A stretch of 64,000 nucleotides of DNA from JAMXLO01 sp963812075 (GTDB lineage: Bacteria > Pseudomonadota > Alphaproteobacteria > Acetobacterales > Acetobacteraceae): positions 62,001 through 126,000 of the forward strand of contig CAWETN010000017.1 of the NCBI GenBank assembly GCA_963812075.1, given 5' to 3'. Of the stretch, positions 34,708 to 42,759 are shown in pieces. Made by a program: the position numbers and the translations under genes. The notes beneath the pieces were generated by a model, which did no database searches, had not been told where the DNA came from, and worked only from the letters and a program-made list of their open reading frames with translations. Position 1 is the stretch's first letter. The number at the start of each line of letters is the position of its first letter.

Positions 34708-36738
34708 GTGGCGTCCTTCTGGTCCGGCTCGGTCTGCGCGTTCCTCGCGGCATCCGATGCCGAGATCACCGGCTCGCTCGCATTGGCGCAAATGCGGTAT
34801 TTTCGGTTGAACGAGGTGCAGCAGCTCCGTGCGTGGGAAGCGACGATTGCCATGTTGCGGCAGGCGCTGGCGGAGGTGCCGGAGGCTCTCGGATGGCAGG
34901 TGCTGTTCGAATACCCCATGCTGCGGCTTGGGCGTCGGCCGGACGTCATTCTGCTGGCAAGCCACGCGATCTTCGTTCTGGAGATCAAGGCGGACCGTAA
35001 GGCGCACAGTCTCGCCGACCGGCGGCAGGTTGAGGACTACGCGATCGATCTGCACGATTTCCACACCGGGTCGCGTAACCATCCGATTGTGCCGATCCTG
35101 ATCGCGGAATATGCCACGACCGTACCGGCGGCGATGCCGCTCGTGTTGAGCCATAGTGTCTTGCCGCCACTCGACGCGACACCGCAAACCCTGCCTGCAT
35201 TGTTGCGTGACATAGGCCGGCAGGCGGCGACGGTGGCACATCCACTCGATGCCGATGCCTGGCTGCAGGCTCGCTACAGCCCGGTACCGAGCATCGTCGA
35301 CGCAGCCTGTATGCTGTATGCGAAGCACGGCGTGGCGGAGATGCGCGCCGCGCGCGCCGACGCAGACAATCTCCACGCTACATCAGGCGCCATCCTCGCC
35401 GAAATCGACCAGGCCCGCGAGGCTGGCAAGCGGTCGATTGTTTTCGTCACGGGCATCCCCGGTGCCGGTAAGACGTTGTGTGGGCTAAATACCGTATTCG
35501 GCAGCGAAGATGCCGGTCGCGGCACTTATCTGACCGGCAATCCAACTCTGGTGCATGTGCTACGTGAGGCGCTGATACGCGACGCGGTTGCCTGCGGTGC
35601 CAAACGCGGCGATGCGGGACGGAAAATGCTGAGCGCCATCCAGGCGCTGCCGAAATTCCGCGATCACTACGTGCAACATGCGACGCACCCACCGTCCGAA
35701 CGGATCATCGTCGTCGATGAAGCGCAGCGCTGCTGGTCCGCGGACTGGGCAATGAGAAAGACGCGCGACAAGGCGGTGCGCCTGACCCAGTCTGAACCGG
35801 CGCATCTCTTGGAATCCATGGCCCGGCATGATGGGTTCTGCGCCGTAGTCTGCCTGGTCGGCGGCGGCCAAGAGATTCATGCCGGCGAGGGCGGCTTGGC
35901 GGAATGGGGCAATGCTCTGCGCCGTCATAGGGAAAATGGCATCGCATGGCGCGTGCGTGTGGCGCCCGACGTCATGGATCCGGCCGATCCGCGTCAGCAC
36001 CTGGGGAAACTCGAGGAGATCCAGACGATTGCCGCGCTGCACCTTGCGGTGCCACTGCGCCAGATACGCAGTACAGCCGTCGCCGCATGGGTCGATCAGG
36101 TTCTGGCGGGCAATTCCCCGGCGGCGCTGGCTATCTCGTGCGATGCTGGCGATCTGCCCGTTTTGCTAACGCGTGATCCCGCTGCGATGCGAAAATGGCT
36201 GCGCACGCATGCCCGGGGTTTGCGACGCGCCGGTCTGCTGGCCAGTTCCGGGGCCGCGCGGCTGCGCGCCGAAGGGTTTGGTGCCGAATTGCCGCATATG
36301 GACGCTGCGGCGGTCGCGCACTGGTTCCTCGATCGGTTTCCGGACGATGTCCGTGCCTCCGATGCGCCGGAAGTGGTGGCGACAGAGTTCAGCTGCCAAG
36401 GGCTCGAGTTGGACTATGTTGGCCTGTGCTGGGACGCCGACCTGATCCGTGAACAGGGGCGCAGGGAGTGGCGGGTGCGCGTCTTCCGCGGAACCAGATG
36501 GCAACTGCCCCAGCGGGCAGAAACCATCTCCAATCAGATCAACACCTATCGCGTTCTGCTCACCCGAGCACGCTACGAGACGGTGATTTGTGTGCCGCTG
36601 GGTGCGGCCAATGACCCGACGCGCGCGCCTGCAACCTATGATGCCATCGCCGCATTTCTGCTGGCGTGCGGGGCGCGGCCGCTGGACGACGCGCCAGTGT
36701 TGGACGATGTGGCGCAACTTGAGCCCACATTGCTTTGA
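34708..36738 (+). CDS. Nuclease-helicase fusion protein (DUF2075 type)
   Basis: About 676 residues from GTG 34708; the start is weakly supported (no clear ribosome-binding site, CTG 34696 also possible). The N-terminal domain carries a PD-(D/E)xK-like pattern: RPDVILL with Asp79, then VLEIKAD with Glu92 and Lys94. A superfamily 1 helicase core follows: Walker A GIPGAGKT (249-256), Walker B IIVVDEAQR (333-341), then GGGQEIHAGEGG, CQGLELDYVG and NTYRVLLTRAR. This matches DUF2075 (Schlafen-like helicase) proteins, often seen near defence genes. It splits two beta-oxidation genes, and its bases look less GC-biased than its neighbours', so horizontal gain is likely. Confidence 0.78.
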   Translation: MASFWSGSVCAFLAASDAEITGSLALAQMRYFRLNEVQQLRAWEATIAMLRQALAEVPEALGWQVLFEYPMLRLGRRPDVILLASHAIFVLEIKADRKAHSLADRRQVEDYAIDLHDFHTGSRNHPIVPILIAEYATTVPAAMPLVLSHSVLPPLDATPQTLPALLRDIGRQAATVAHPLDADAWLQARYSPVPSIVDAACMLYAKHGVAEMRAARADADNLHATSGAILAEIDQAREAGKRSIVFVTGIPGAGKTLCGLNTVFGSEDAGRGTYLTGNPTLVHVLREALIRDAVACGAKRGDAGRKMLSAIQALPKFRDHYVQHATHPPSERIIVVDEAQRCWSADWAMRKTRDKAVRLTQSEPAHLLESMARHDGFCAVVCLVGGGQEIHAGEGGLAEWGNALRRHRENGIAWRVRVAPDVMDPADPRQHLGKLEEIQTIAALHLAVPLRQIRSTAVAAWVDQVLAGNSPAALAISCDAGDLPVLLTRDPAAMRKWLRTHARGLRRAGLLASSGAARLRAEGFGAELPHMDAAAVAHWFLDRFPDDVRASDAPEVVATEFSCQGLELDYVGLCWDADLIREQGRREWRVRVFRGTRWQLPQRAETISNQINTYRVLLTRARYETVICVPLGAANDPTRAPATYDAIAAFLLACGARPLDDAPVLDDVAQLEPTLL

Positions 36739-36838
36739 ACCACCGGCGCAACAGCCACCGGCCAAAGCACCGGTCCACCATGGACAATCGCGCAAGCCGG
36801 TACATCATAGCACTGGCGCGTGGAATATGAGGCTACCT

Positions 36839-37993
36839 ATGTCCGAGACAATCGAAGACCTTGACGATCTCCCCGACGACCACTTCCGCGCGCACGTGCG
36901 GCAGTGGATCGAGGCGAACTATCCGCCGGAGATCCGCAATCCGCCGAAGCGGCTGCACTACCCCGAGACGAAGGTCTGGTACCAGAAACTGTCGCGCAAA
37001 GGTTGGCTGTGCCCCGGCTGGCCGAAAGAGTTCGGCGGCATGGGCCTGTCGCCGGGCAAGCAGCTCATCTTCCTCGAGGAGAAGGAACGCCACGGCTGCG
37101 CCCGGTTCAACGACATGGGCGTCACCATGCTGGGACCGCTGCTGATCCGCTACGGCACGAAGGAGCAGCAGGACTACTATCTGCCCAAGATCCTCACCGG
37201 CGAGCACATCTGGTGCCAGGGCTATTCCGAACCGAATGCCGGTTCGGATCTCGCCAGCCTGCGCACCGAGGCCGTGCTGGACGGTGACGAATGGGTGGTG
37301 AACGGCCAGAAGATCTGGACGTCGCTGGCGATGGACGCCAACTGGATCTTCTGTCTGGTGCGCACCGACAGGCAGGCGAAGAAGCAAGACGGCATCAGCT
37401 TCCTGCTGATCCCGATGGACACGCCTGGGATCACCGTGCGCCCGATCACCAACATCGATATGGGCGACGAGTTCTGCGAAACCTTCTTCGACGACGTGCG
37501 CGTGCCGCAGCAGAACATGGTCGGCCAGATCAACAAGGGCTGGACCATGGCGAAGAACCTGCTGGGGTTCGAGCGCATCGGCTCCGGCTCGCCGCGGCAG
37601 TCGTCCTATGCGCTGTCGCGCCTGCGCATGCTGGCGGAGCGAATGGGCGTGTGGGAGGACGAGGGGTTCCAGGACCGCTACACCCGGCTGCGCCTCGATC
37701 TCGAGGACCACAAGGCGCTGTACAGCGAGTTCGTCGCCAGGGTGTATCGCGGCGAGCCGCTCGGGCCGGACGTGTCGATGCTGAAGGTGCACCAGACCGA
37801 GCTCTACCAGCGCATCACCGAGGCGATGCTGGAGATCGCCGGCGAGTATGGCGGCCATTTGGGGCCGCTGGACGGCAACCGCGAGCTGAACCCGGCAGGG
37901 CTGTTCATCCAGTCGCGGCCGTCGACGATCTATGCGGGGTCGAACGAGATCCAGCGCAACATCCTGGCGAAGAACGTGCTCGAACTGCCGTGA
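36839..37993 (+). CDS. Acyl-CoA dehydrogenase
   Basis: A 384-residue FAD enzyme for the first beta-oxidation step. It shows QGYSEPNAGSDLASLRTEAV, NGQKIWTSLAMDANWIFCLV, INKGWTMAKNLLGFERIGSG and IYAGSNEIQRNILAKNVLEL, all standard for the family. ATG 36839 was chosen; an in-frame ATG at 36827 adds four residues. The active-site base cannot be placed with certainty. It ends six bases before the convergent cofD-cofC stop. It may act with the hydratase/dehydrogenase at 32559 on an unusual acyl-CoA. Confidence 0.92.
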   Translation: MSETIEDLDDLPDDHFRAHVRQWIEANYPPEIRNPPKRLHYPETKVWYQKLSRKGWLCPGWPKEFGGMGLSPGKQLIFLEEKERHGCARFNDMGVTMLGPLLIRYGTKEQQDYYLPKILTGEHIWCQGYSEPNAGSDLASLRTEAVLDGDEWVVNGQKIWTSLAMDANWIFCLVRTDRQAKKQDGISFLLIPMDTPGITVRPITNIDMGDEFCETFFDDVRVPQQNMVGQINKGWTMAKNLLGFERIGSGSPRQSSYALSRLRMLAERMGVWEDEGFQDRYTRLRLDLEDHKALYSEFVARVYRGEPLGPDVSMLKVHQTELYQRITEAMLEIAGEYGGHLGPLDGNRELNPAGLFIQSRPSTIYAGSNEIQRNILAKNVLELP

Positions 37994-37999
37994 GAGCGG

Positions 38000-39595
38000 T
38001 CAGCGGAACCGTTCCGCCGTCACGCTCGATGCGATGGCGCTGAAGGCCCGGGTCGTCATGGGCGGCGTAGCACGCAGCAGCGCCAGCGCATCGTCCGGCT
38101 GATCGATGTCCAGCCCGATCCCTGGCAGCTTCACGATCGTCGGCTCGATCCCGAGGGCACGCGCCGACGCGAGATGCGGCAGGAAGCTGTCATCGCCGAA
38201 GCGCAGCGGCATCACCAGCGGTGGCGAACACAGCACTGCGTTGGAGCCGCGGCCGTCATGCGCGGGAACGATGGTGAGCGACGGCGCCGGGCGACGTGCC
38301 GCGACGACCGCGGCGATTTCCGCCGCCGTGGCACGCGGGATGTCGCCCGGCACGGCCAGCATCGCCGCGCGGCCTTCGTCGGCCAGAATGCGCGCCATCG
38401 CGGCCACCGCACCGGTGTGGCCGTCGCGCGCGCCGTCGGTCACCACGCGGGCGTCATAGCGGCGCGCCAGCTCGCTCGCCAGCGGATCGAGCGTGTTCAC
38501 CATGATGCCGGCCAGCGGCGCTGCGGCCAGGGCCGCCAGCACGTCCTCCAGCATCGCCGCCGCCAGTGCCCGGCGCTGTTCCACGGTCAGCAGGGGGGAC
38601 AGGCGCTGCTTGGCGCCGGCGAACTCCTTCACCGGCACCGCCGCCCAGACGTCAGAGGTCATCGCCGCAGGACGCGCGCCGCGCCGAGTACCGGTGCGTG
38701 CCAGCGCCTCGCGGTCGGCCAGCGTCTTCATCATCGTCTGCCCGAGCGTCACCTTGGCGTCGATGCCCGCCACCTGGTCCATGTCCGCGAAGTCGCAGAC
38801 ATAGGCGTCGATCAGTTCACCGTAGCGGCGCGCCACACCGCCGGCACTGGGCTTCATGCCGAGTTCGGCCATCATTTTCGCGGTCGGGCCTTTGATGGCG
38901 CGACCGCCGATCAGCGGCGACACCGCGACCACCGGGGCGGGGCAGGCGGCAAGCGCCTCGCGCACGCCGGGGACGGCAAGGATCGGCTCGATGCTGATGA
39001 ACGGGTTGGACGGGCAGATGACCACCGCCTTCAGCTGCCTGTCGGCGAGCGCCGCCTGGAAGTCCGGCTGCATGCGCGCGGTCGCGGCGCCGTGGAAGGC
39101 AAGCTCATGCACCACAGGCTCGCAGCGCCGGCGCACGAAATACTCCTGGAAGTCGATCCAGCCTTCGTCGGTGCGGACCCGCGTGCGCACCGGGTCGTCG
39201 CTCATCGGGAGCACACGCGGTGCCACTCCCAGGCGCTTGCACACTCCGGCGGTCACCGCGGACAGCGTCTCGCCGGCACGCAGGCGGCGGGTGCGTTCGA
39301 TATGCACGGCGAGGTCTCGGTCGCCAAGCCGGAACCAGGTCTCGCCGCCCAGCGTGCCCAACGTCTCCATGAACGACCAGGTTTCGTCGCCGCGGCCCCA
39401 GCCGAGTTCCGGATTGGCGACGCCGGCCAGCGTGTAGGCCACGGTGTCGATATCGGGGGAGATGCTCAGCCCCAGATGCTCGAAGTCGTCGCCGGTGTTG
39501 CAGACGACCAGCAATTCGTCAGGCGGGAGGATTCGGCTGAGCCCCAGCGCCAGCTTGGCACCGCCAACGCCGCCGGACAGTGCGATCACGGTCAC
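38000..39595 (-). CDS. CofD-CofC fusion: 2-phospho-L-lactate transferase plus phospholactate-type guanylyltransferase
   Basis: A 531-residue fusion of two F420 enzymes. Residues 1 to about 305 are CofD/FbiA (VIALSGGVGGAKLALGLSRI, VVCNTGDDFEHLGL, VICPSNPFISIEPIL, SPLIGGRAIKGPTAKMMAEL), which attaches the phospholactyl group to FO. From Met312 the CofC/FbiD guanylyltransferase begins (VPVKEFAGAKQRLSPLL, LAVPGDIPRATAAEI, GRGSNAVLCSPP), which makes the GDP- or GMP-activated donor. No ribosome-binding site precedes Met312, so one chain is expected. GTG 39595 overlaps the cofE stop. In mycobacteria the two activities are separate proteins. Confidence 0.92.
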   Translation of the reverse strand: MTVIALSGGVGGAKLALGLSRILPPDELLVVCNTGDDFEHLGLSISPDIDTVAYTLAGVANPELGWGRGDETWSFMETLGTLGGETWFRLGDRDLAVHIERTRRLRAGETLSAVTAGVCKRLGVAPRVLPMSDDPVRTRVRTDEGWIDFQEYFVRRRCEPVVHELAFHGAATARMQPDFQAALADRQLKAVVICPSNPFISIEPILAVPGVREALAACPAPVVAVSPLIGGRAIKGPTAKMMAELGMKPSAGGVARRYGELIDAYVCDFADMDQVAGIDAKVTLGQTMMKTLADREALARTGTRRGARPAAMTSDVWAAVPVKEFAGAKQRLSPLLTVEQRRALAAAMLEDVLAALAAAPLAGIMVNTLDPLASELARRYDARVVTDGARDGHTGAVAAMARILADEGRAAMLAVPGDIPRATAAEIAAVVAARRPAPSLTIVPAHDGRGSNAVLCSPPLVMPLRFGDDSFLPHLASARALGIEPTIVKLPGIGLDIDQPDDALALLRATPPMTTRAFSAIASSVTAERFR

Positions 39596-40353
39596 CGGAA
39601 CAGATCCTCCTCAACGGGACGCACCAACTCGGACGCCGGTGCCTGCGGCGCCGACCAGTCGAGCCCGCGCACCAGTACGACGGGCTGCGCCTCCGCCGCC
39701 TGGCCTTGCAGCAGCGAGGCGGCGGCGGCGATCTCGTCGGCGAAGCCGATGATGCTGACCTCGAGCGTCCGGCCGAACAGGTCGGGCTGCCCGCGCAGGT
39801 CTATCAGGCTGGGCAGCCCCGCCGCACCGATGGCAATGCCGCAGGTGCCGCGCCGCCAGGCGCGGCCGAAGCTGTCGCTGACGATGACGCCGAGTGCGAC
39901 GCCGTAGTGCGCCTGCAGCTTCATGCGCAGCACTTCAGCCGAGGCGTCGGGATCTACCGGCAGCAGCAGCGCACGGTGCACGCCGTCGGCCGGCGCGACG
40001 TTGGACTGGTCCACACCGGCATTCGCCATCACGAAGCCCAGCCGGTGCTGCACGATGATGAGATTGGGCCGCGAGCGCACCACGCGGGTGGATTCACGCA
40101 GGATCACCTCGACCAGCCGCGGGTCCTTGCCCACTTCGGCCGCCAGCCTCTCGGCCTCGGCCGATGGCGTGACGGTGGCGATATCGACCGTGCGGCCCTC
40201 GGCCTTGGAGACGATCTTCTGTGCCACCACCACGACGTCGCCGGCCTGCAGCCGCCGTTCGCCCAGCGCGGCGATGATCAGCGCGGCGAGGTCGTCGCCG
40301 GCGCGCACCATCGGGATGCCCGGCAAGGCCAGAAGCTCGAGGCTGCTGCTCAT
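39592..40353 (-). CDS. cofE: F420-0:gamma-glutamyl ligase
   Basis: A 253-residue ligase that adds glutamates to F420-0 to give the polyglutamate tail. Family blocks seen: GDVVVVAQKIVSKAEGR near the N-terminus, NLIIVQHRLGFVMANAGVDQSNV, and VIVSDSFGRAWRRGTCGIAI. The length equals archaeal CofE; the C-terminal nitroreductase domain of mycobacterial FbiB is absent, and no separate dehydro-F420-0 reductase is encoded in this window. It is coupled to the CofD-CofC gene by a GTGA overlap. Confidence 0.93.
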   Translation of the reverse strand: MSSSLELLALPGIPMVRAGDDLAALIIAALGERRLQAGDVVVVAQKIVSKAEGRTVDIATVTPSAEAERLAAEVGKDPRLVEVILRESTRVVRSRPNLIIVQHRLGFVMANAGVDQSNVAPADGVHRALLLPVDPDASAEVLRMKLQAHYGVALGVIVSDSFGRAWRRGTCGIAIGAAGLPSLIDLRGQPDLFGRTLEVSIIGFADEIAAAASLLQGQAAEAQPVVLVRGLDWSAPQAPASELVRPVEEDLFR

Positions 40354-40560
40354 GGGATGGTCGTCCGCCGCTCAGCCGGCAAGCTGCACGCGACGATACG
40401 GCGCAGAGAGAGGGGCAGCGCGAGCACCGCCGCCAATCCAGCCAGCGTCGATTGCGAGCACGCGGGGCCGGCGCGTTCCAGCACGGTCACCTCGGCCTTC
40501 GTCCGTTCGATCATCACGTAGCGCTGGATCGACAGTGTCGCATGATACTCCGCGGCTTCA
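40350..40560 (-). pseudogene. Remnant of a Uma2 family endonuclease-like gene
   Basis: The 209-base gap between fgd and cofE has an open minus-strand frame reading EAAEYHATLSIQRYVMIE then RTKAEVTVLERAG. This closely follows the C-terminal part of Uma2 (PD-(D/E)xK) proteins, where SIQRYV is typical. After that the resemblance fades. There is no start and the N-terminal two thirds are absent, so it is a gene fragment, perhaps left by a rearrangement. Confidence 0.5.
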
Positions 40561-40562
40561 CC

Positions 40563-41567
40563 TCAGTCGAACTGGCGGCGCAGCTTCGGCAGCACCTGCT
40601 CGCTGTAGAGCCGCAGAAAACGCTCCTGGTCCGGGCCCGGCGCGTGGAACACCAGGTGGCGGAAGCCCATTTCGACGTACGGCCGGATCTTTTCGATATG
40701 CTCGTCCGGGTCCGAGGACACGATCCAGCGACTCGCGGCGCGCTCCACCGGCAGGGCGTCGGCGAGCTTCTCCATCTGGATCGGGTCCTCGACCGAAGTC
40801 TTTTCTTCCGGGGTCAGCGCCAGCGCCGCCCAGTGCCGCGTGTCCTGCATGGCGCGCTCGCGGTCGGTGTCGAACGACACCTTCATCTCGATCATCCGAT
40901 CGTACTCGGCGGGCGGGTTGGAGGCGAGCTTCAGGCCCTCCTCGACGTTCGGCAGCAGTGTCTCGGTGTAGAGCTTCCACGCCTTGCCGGAGGTGCAGAT
41001 GAAGCCCTGCGCCGACCGGCCGGCGTACTTCGCCACCTGCGGGCCGGCGGCGGCGACGTAGATCGGCACCGGCTGTGCCGGCTTGTCGTAGATCGTGGCG
41101 TTCTCCGTCCGGTAGAACTGGCCCTCGAAGGTGAGGCGGTCCTCGGTCCACAGCCTGCGGATCAACTGGTTGGCCTCGCGCAGGCGGGCGAAGCGCTCCT
41201 TGGTCTCGGGCCAGGCCATGCCGGTGGACGGTACCTCGTTCAGCCCCTCGCCGGTGCCGACGCCCAGCACCACGCGCCCGGGGAACATCGCACCCAGCGT
41301 GCCGAAGGCCTGCGCCACGATGGACGGATGGTAGCGGAAGGTGGGCGTCAGCACCGACGTGCCGATCACCACGCGCTTCGTTGCCGCACCCAGCGCTCCC
41401 AGCCAGACCAGCGCGTTGGGGGCGTGGCCGTCGGTGTGCTTCCACGGCTGAAAGTGGTCGCTGACGAACACCGAGTCGAAGCCGACCTGCTCGGCCAGCA
41501 CCGAGAATCCCAGCAGCTTCGAGGGGGCAAACTGTTCGGCCGACGCCTTGTATCCCAGCTTGAGCAC
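40563..41567 (-). CDS. fgd: F420-dependent glucose-6-phosphate dehydrogenase (FGD)
   Basis: A 334-residue LLM enzyme close in sequence to Mycobacterium FGD1 along its whole length: LKLGYKASAEQFAPSKLLGF, SDHFQPWKHTDGHAPNAL, GTSVLTPTFRYHPSIVAQAF, FICTSGKAWKLYTETLLPNV and RWIVSSDPDEHIEK. FGD oxidises glucose-6-phosphate and reduces F420, supplying F420H2. The His and Trp of SDHFQPW correspond to the active-site residues of FGD1. The start GTG 41567 follows CAGGAGAAG. A hydroxy-F420 or sugar-phosphate variant remains possible. Confidence 0.9.
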   Translation of the reverse strand: MLKLGYKASAEQFAPSKLLGFSVLAEQVGFDSVFVSDHFQPWKHTDGHAPNALVWLGALGAATKRVVIGTSVLTPTFRYHPSIVAQAFGTLGAMFPGRVVLGVGTGEGLNEVPSTGMAWPETKERFARLREANQLIRRLWTEDRLTFEGQFYRTENATIYDKPAQPVPIYVAAAGPQVAKYAGRSAQGFICTSGKAWKLYTETLLPNVEEGLKLASNPPAEYDRMIEMKVSFDTDRERAMQDTRHWAALALTPEEKTSVEDPIQMEKLADALPVERAASRWIVSSDPDEHIEKIRPYVEMGFRHLVFHAPGPDQERFLRLYSEQVLPKLRRQFD

Positions 41568-41651
41568 GGTGCTTCTCCTGACTGCGGGCGGCACGCTACT
41601 GCCGGCCCCGACGGCCTTCAACCGGCGCCGCCGGTGCGGTCGGCACCTGTG

Positions 41652-42059
41652 TCAACCAACTCGCTCCCAGACCAGTTCGAGGCCGGATCCCTGACCGAAC
41701 AGCCGTGAGACCGGCAGCACGACCATGCGGGTTGCGCTCTCGAAGCGCACGCGGCGGACCTGATCGGCGAACATGTCGGGGCTGGATGCACCGTCCACCT
41801 TGGTCGTCAATTTCGTGCCGTCGCGCCGATAAATGCCGGTATAGGCAGCAAAGGCACGAGTCCCTGCGCCAGGTGGCTGTTGGACCTGGCCATCAGTGGC
41901 CATCGCCATCATGCGATCCGGGCCGAAGATCGCCACGCCCATCGGCTCGGGTCCCAGAGGGCACGGCAGCTCGCCGCCGTCCTCGCCGAACAGGCGGGCC
42001 TCGACCAGGCGCCAGACGGTGCCAGCAAGCTCGACGTCCGCGGCTCCCTCATCCGCCAT
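41652..42059 (-). CDS. Lipocalin-like domain protein
   Basis: About 135 residues with the pattern of lipocalin-like (Lipocalin_5) proteins: LAGTVWRLVEARLFGEDGG, PMGVAIFGPDRMMAMATDG, FAAYTGIYRRDGTKLTTKVD, QVRRVRFESATRMVV. These form a small beta-barrel binding hydrophobic ligands; the bound molecule is unknown. Start ATG 42059 is favoured by GGGGAG upstream; 42065 is also possible. It overlaps the stop of the HugZ-like gene, so both are co-translated. Confidence 0.7.
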   Translation of the reverse strand: MADEGAADVELAGTVWRLVEARLFGEDGGELPCPLGPEPMGVAIFGPDRMMAMATDGQVQQPPGAGTRAFAAYTGIYRRDGTKLTTKVDGASSPDMFADQVRRVRFESATRMVVLPVSRLFGQGSGLELVWERVG

Positions 42060-42759
42060 CGCCATCTCCCCTGCCAACGCGCGCCAGCCTGATGAGCTCC
42101 CGGCGGACGCCGTGCGCGTCTTCGACCGGGGCCGACCAGTGGATGCGGATCACCCGCTCGCCCTGCGCCAGGTCGCAACCGTCCACATCGACCGCAGCCA
42201 TCTGCCATTCGCCGGGCAGGCCGGCGATGGCGGCCAGCGCATCGGGGTGGTCGGCGTTGCAGTGGCCGATGATTCCGGCGGCGGACGCCTCGACGGCAGC
42301 GACCGCGTCCGGGGCGGGCGCCAGGTCGGCGGCGCGCAGACGGGCGGCGCGGGCGAAGCCGCCGACATACAGGCCGCCCAGCGGGCGGATGCGCCACAGC
42401 GCGAAGTCGCCGAAGCCGGCGTACATCGCTGCGTACGGGTGAATGGCGAGATAGCGCGGCTGCAACGGGCCGGCGTCAGCCAGGCATTCGGCCAGACCGG
42501 TGACGGTGACGCGCGGCGCCGTCTGCGGATTGGCCGCCTCCGGCGAGCCGGTCACCAGCACCGAACAACGTGGCTCCGCCCGCAGGTGGCGGGTGTGCTC
42601 GGACAGATCGGACAGCAGCAGCACAAGGGACAGGTCGGGCGCCGTGGCCGGCGTGACCAGGGACGCGAAGGGCTGGCCATCCGCGGTGGTCGCCAGGGTG
42701 CCAACACGGGCGGCACGCAACAGCCTGCGTGCCTCGAGGGCAGGAGCCGATTCGCTCAA
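42049..42759 (-). CDS. HugZ-like protein (pyridoxamine 5'-phosphate oxidase fold plus DUF2470)
   Basis: A 236-residue protein. The N-terminal split-barrel domain has RVGTLATTADGQPFASLVTP and GSPEAANPQTAPRVTVTG, and the C-terminal DUF2470 domain has GIIGHCNADHPDALAAIAG with the conserved His-x-Cys/Asp cluster. This architecture is that of heme-binding HugZ-type proteins, some of which degrade heme. The split-barrel fold is shared with F420 reductases, but the DUF2470 domain favours a heme role. TTG 42759 overlaps the stop of the gene before it. Confidence 0.8.
   Translation of the reverse strand: MSESAPALEARRLLRAARVGTLATTADGQPFASLVTPATAPDLSLVLLLSDLSEHTRHLRAEPRCSVLVTGSPEAANPQTAPRVTVTGLAECLADAGPLQPRYLAIHPYAAMYAGFGDFALWRIRPLGGLYVGGFARAARLRAADLAPAPDAVAAVEASAAGIIGHCNADHPDALAAIAGLPGEWQMAAVDVDGCDLAQGERVIRIHWSAPVEDAHGVRRELIRLARVGRGDGDGG

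Noticed and set aside
42049..42759. HugZ-like gene as an F420-dependent reductase of the split-barrel type
   Set aside because: The C-terminal DUF2470 domain points to the heme-binding HugZ group; closeness to fgd alone is not enough.
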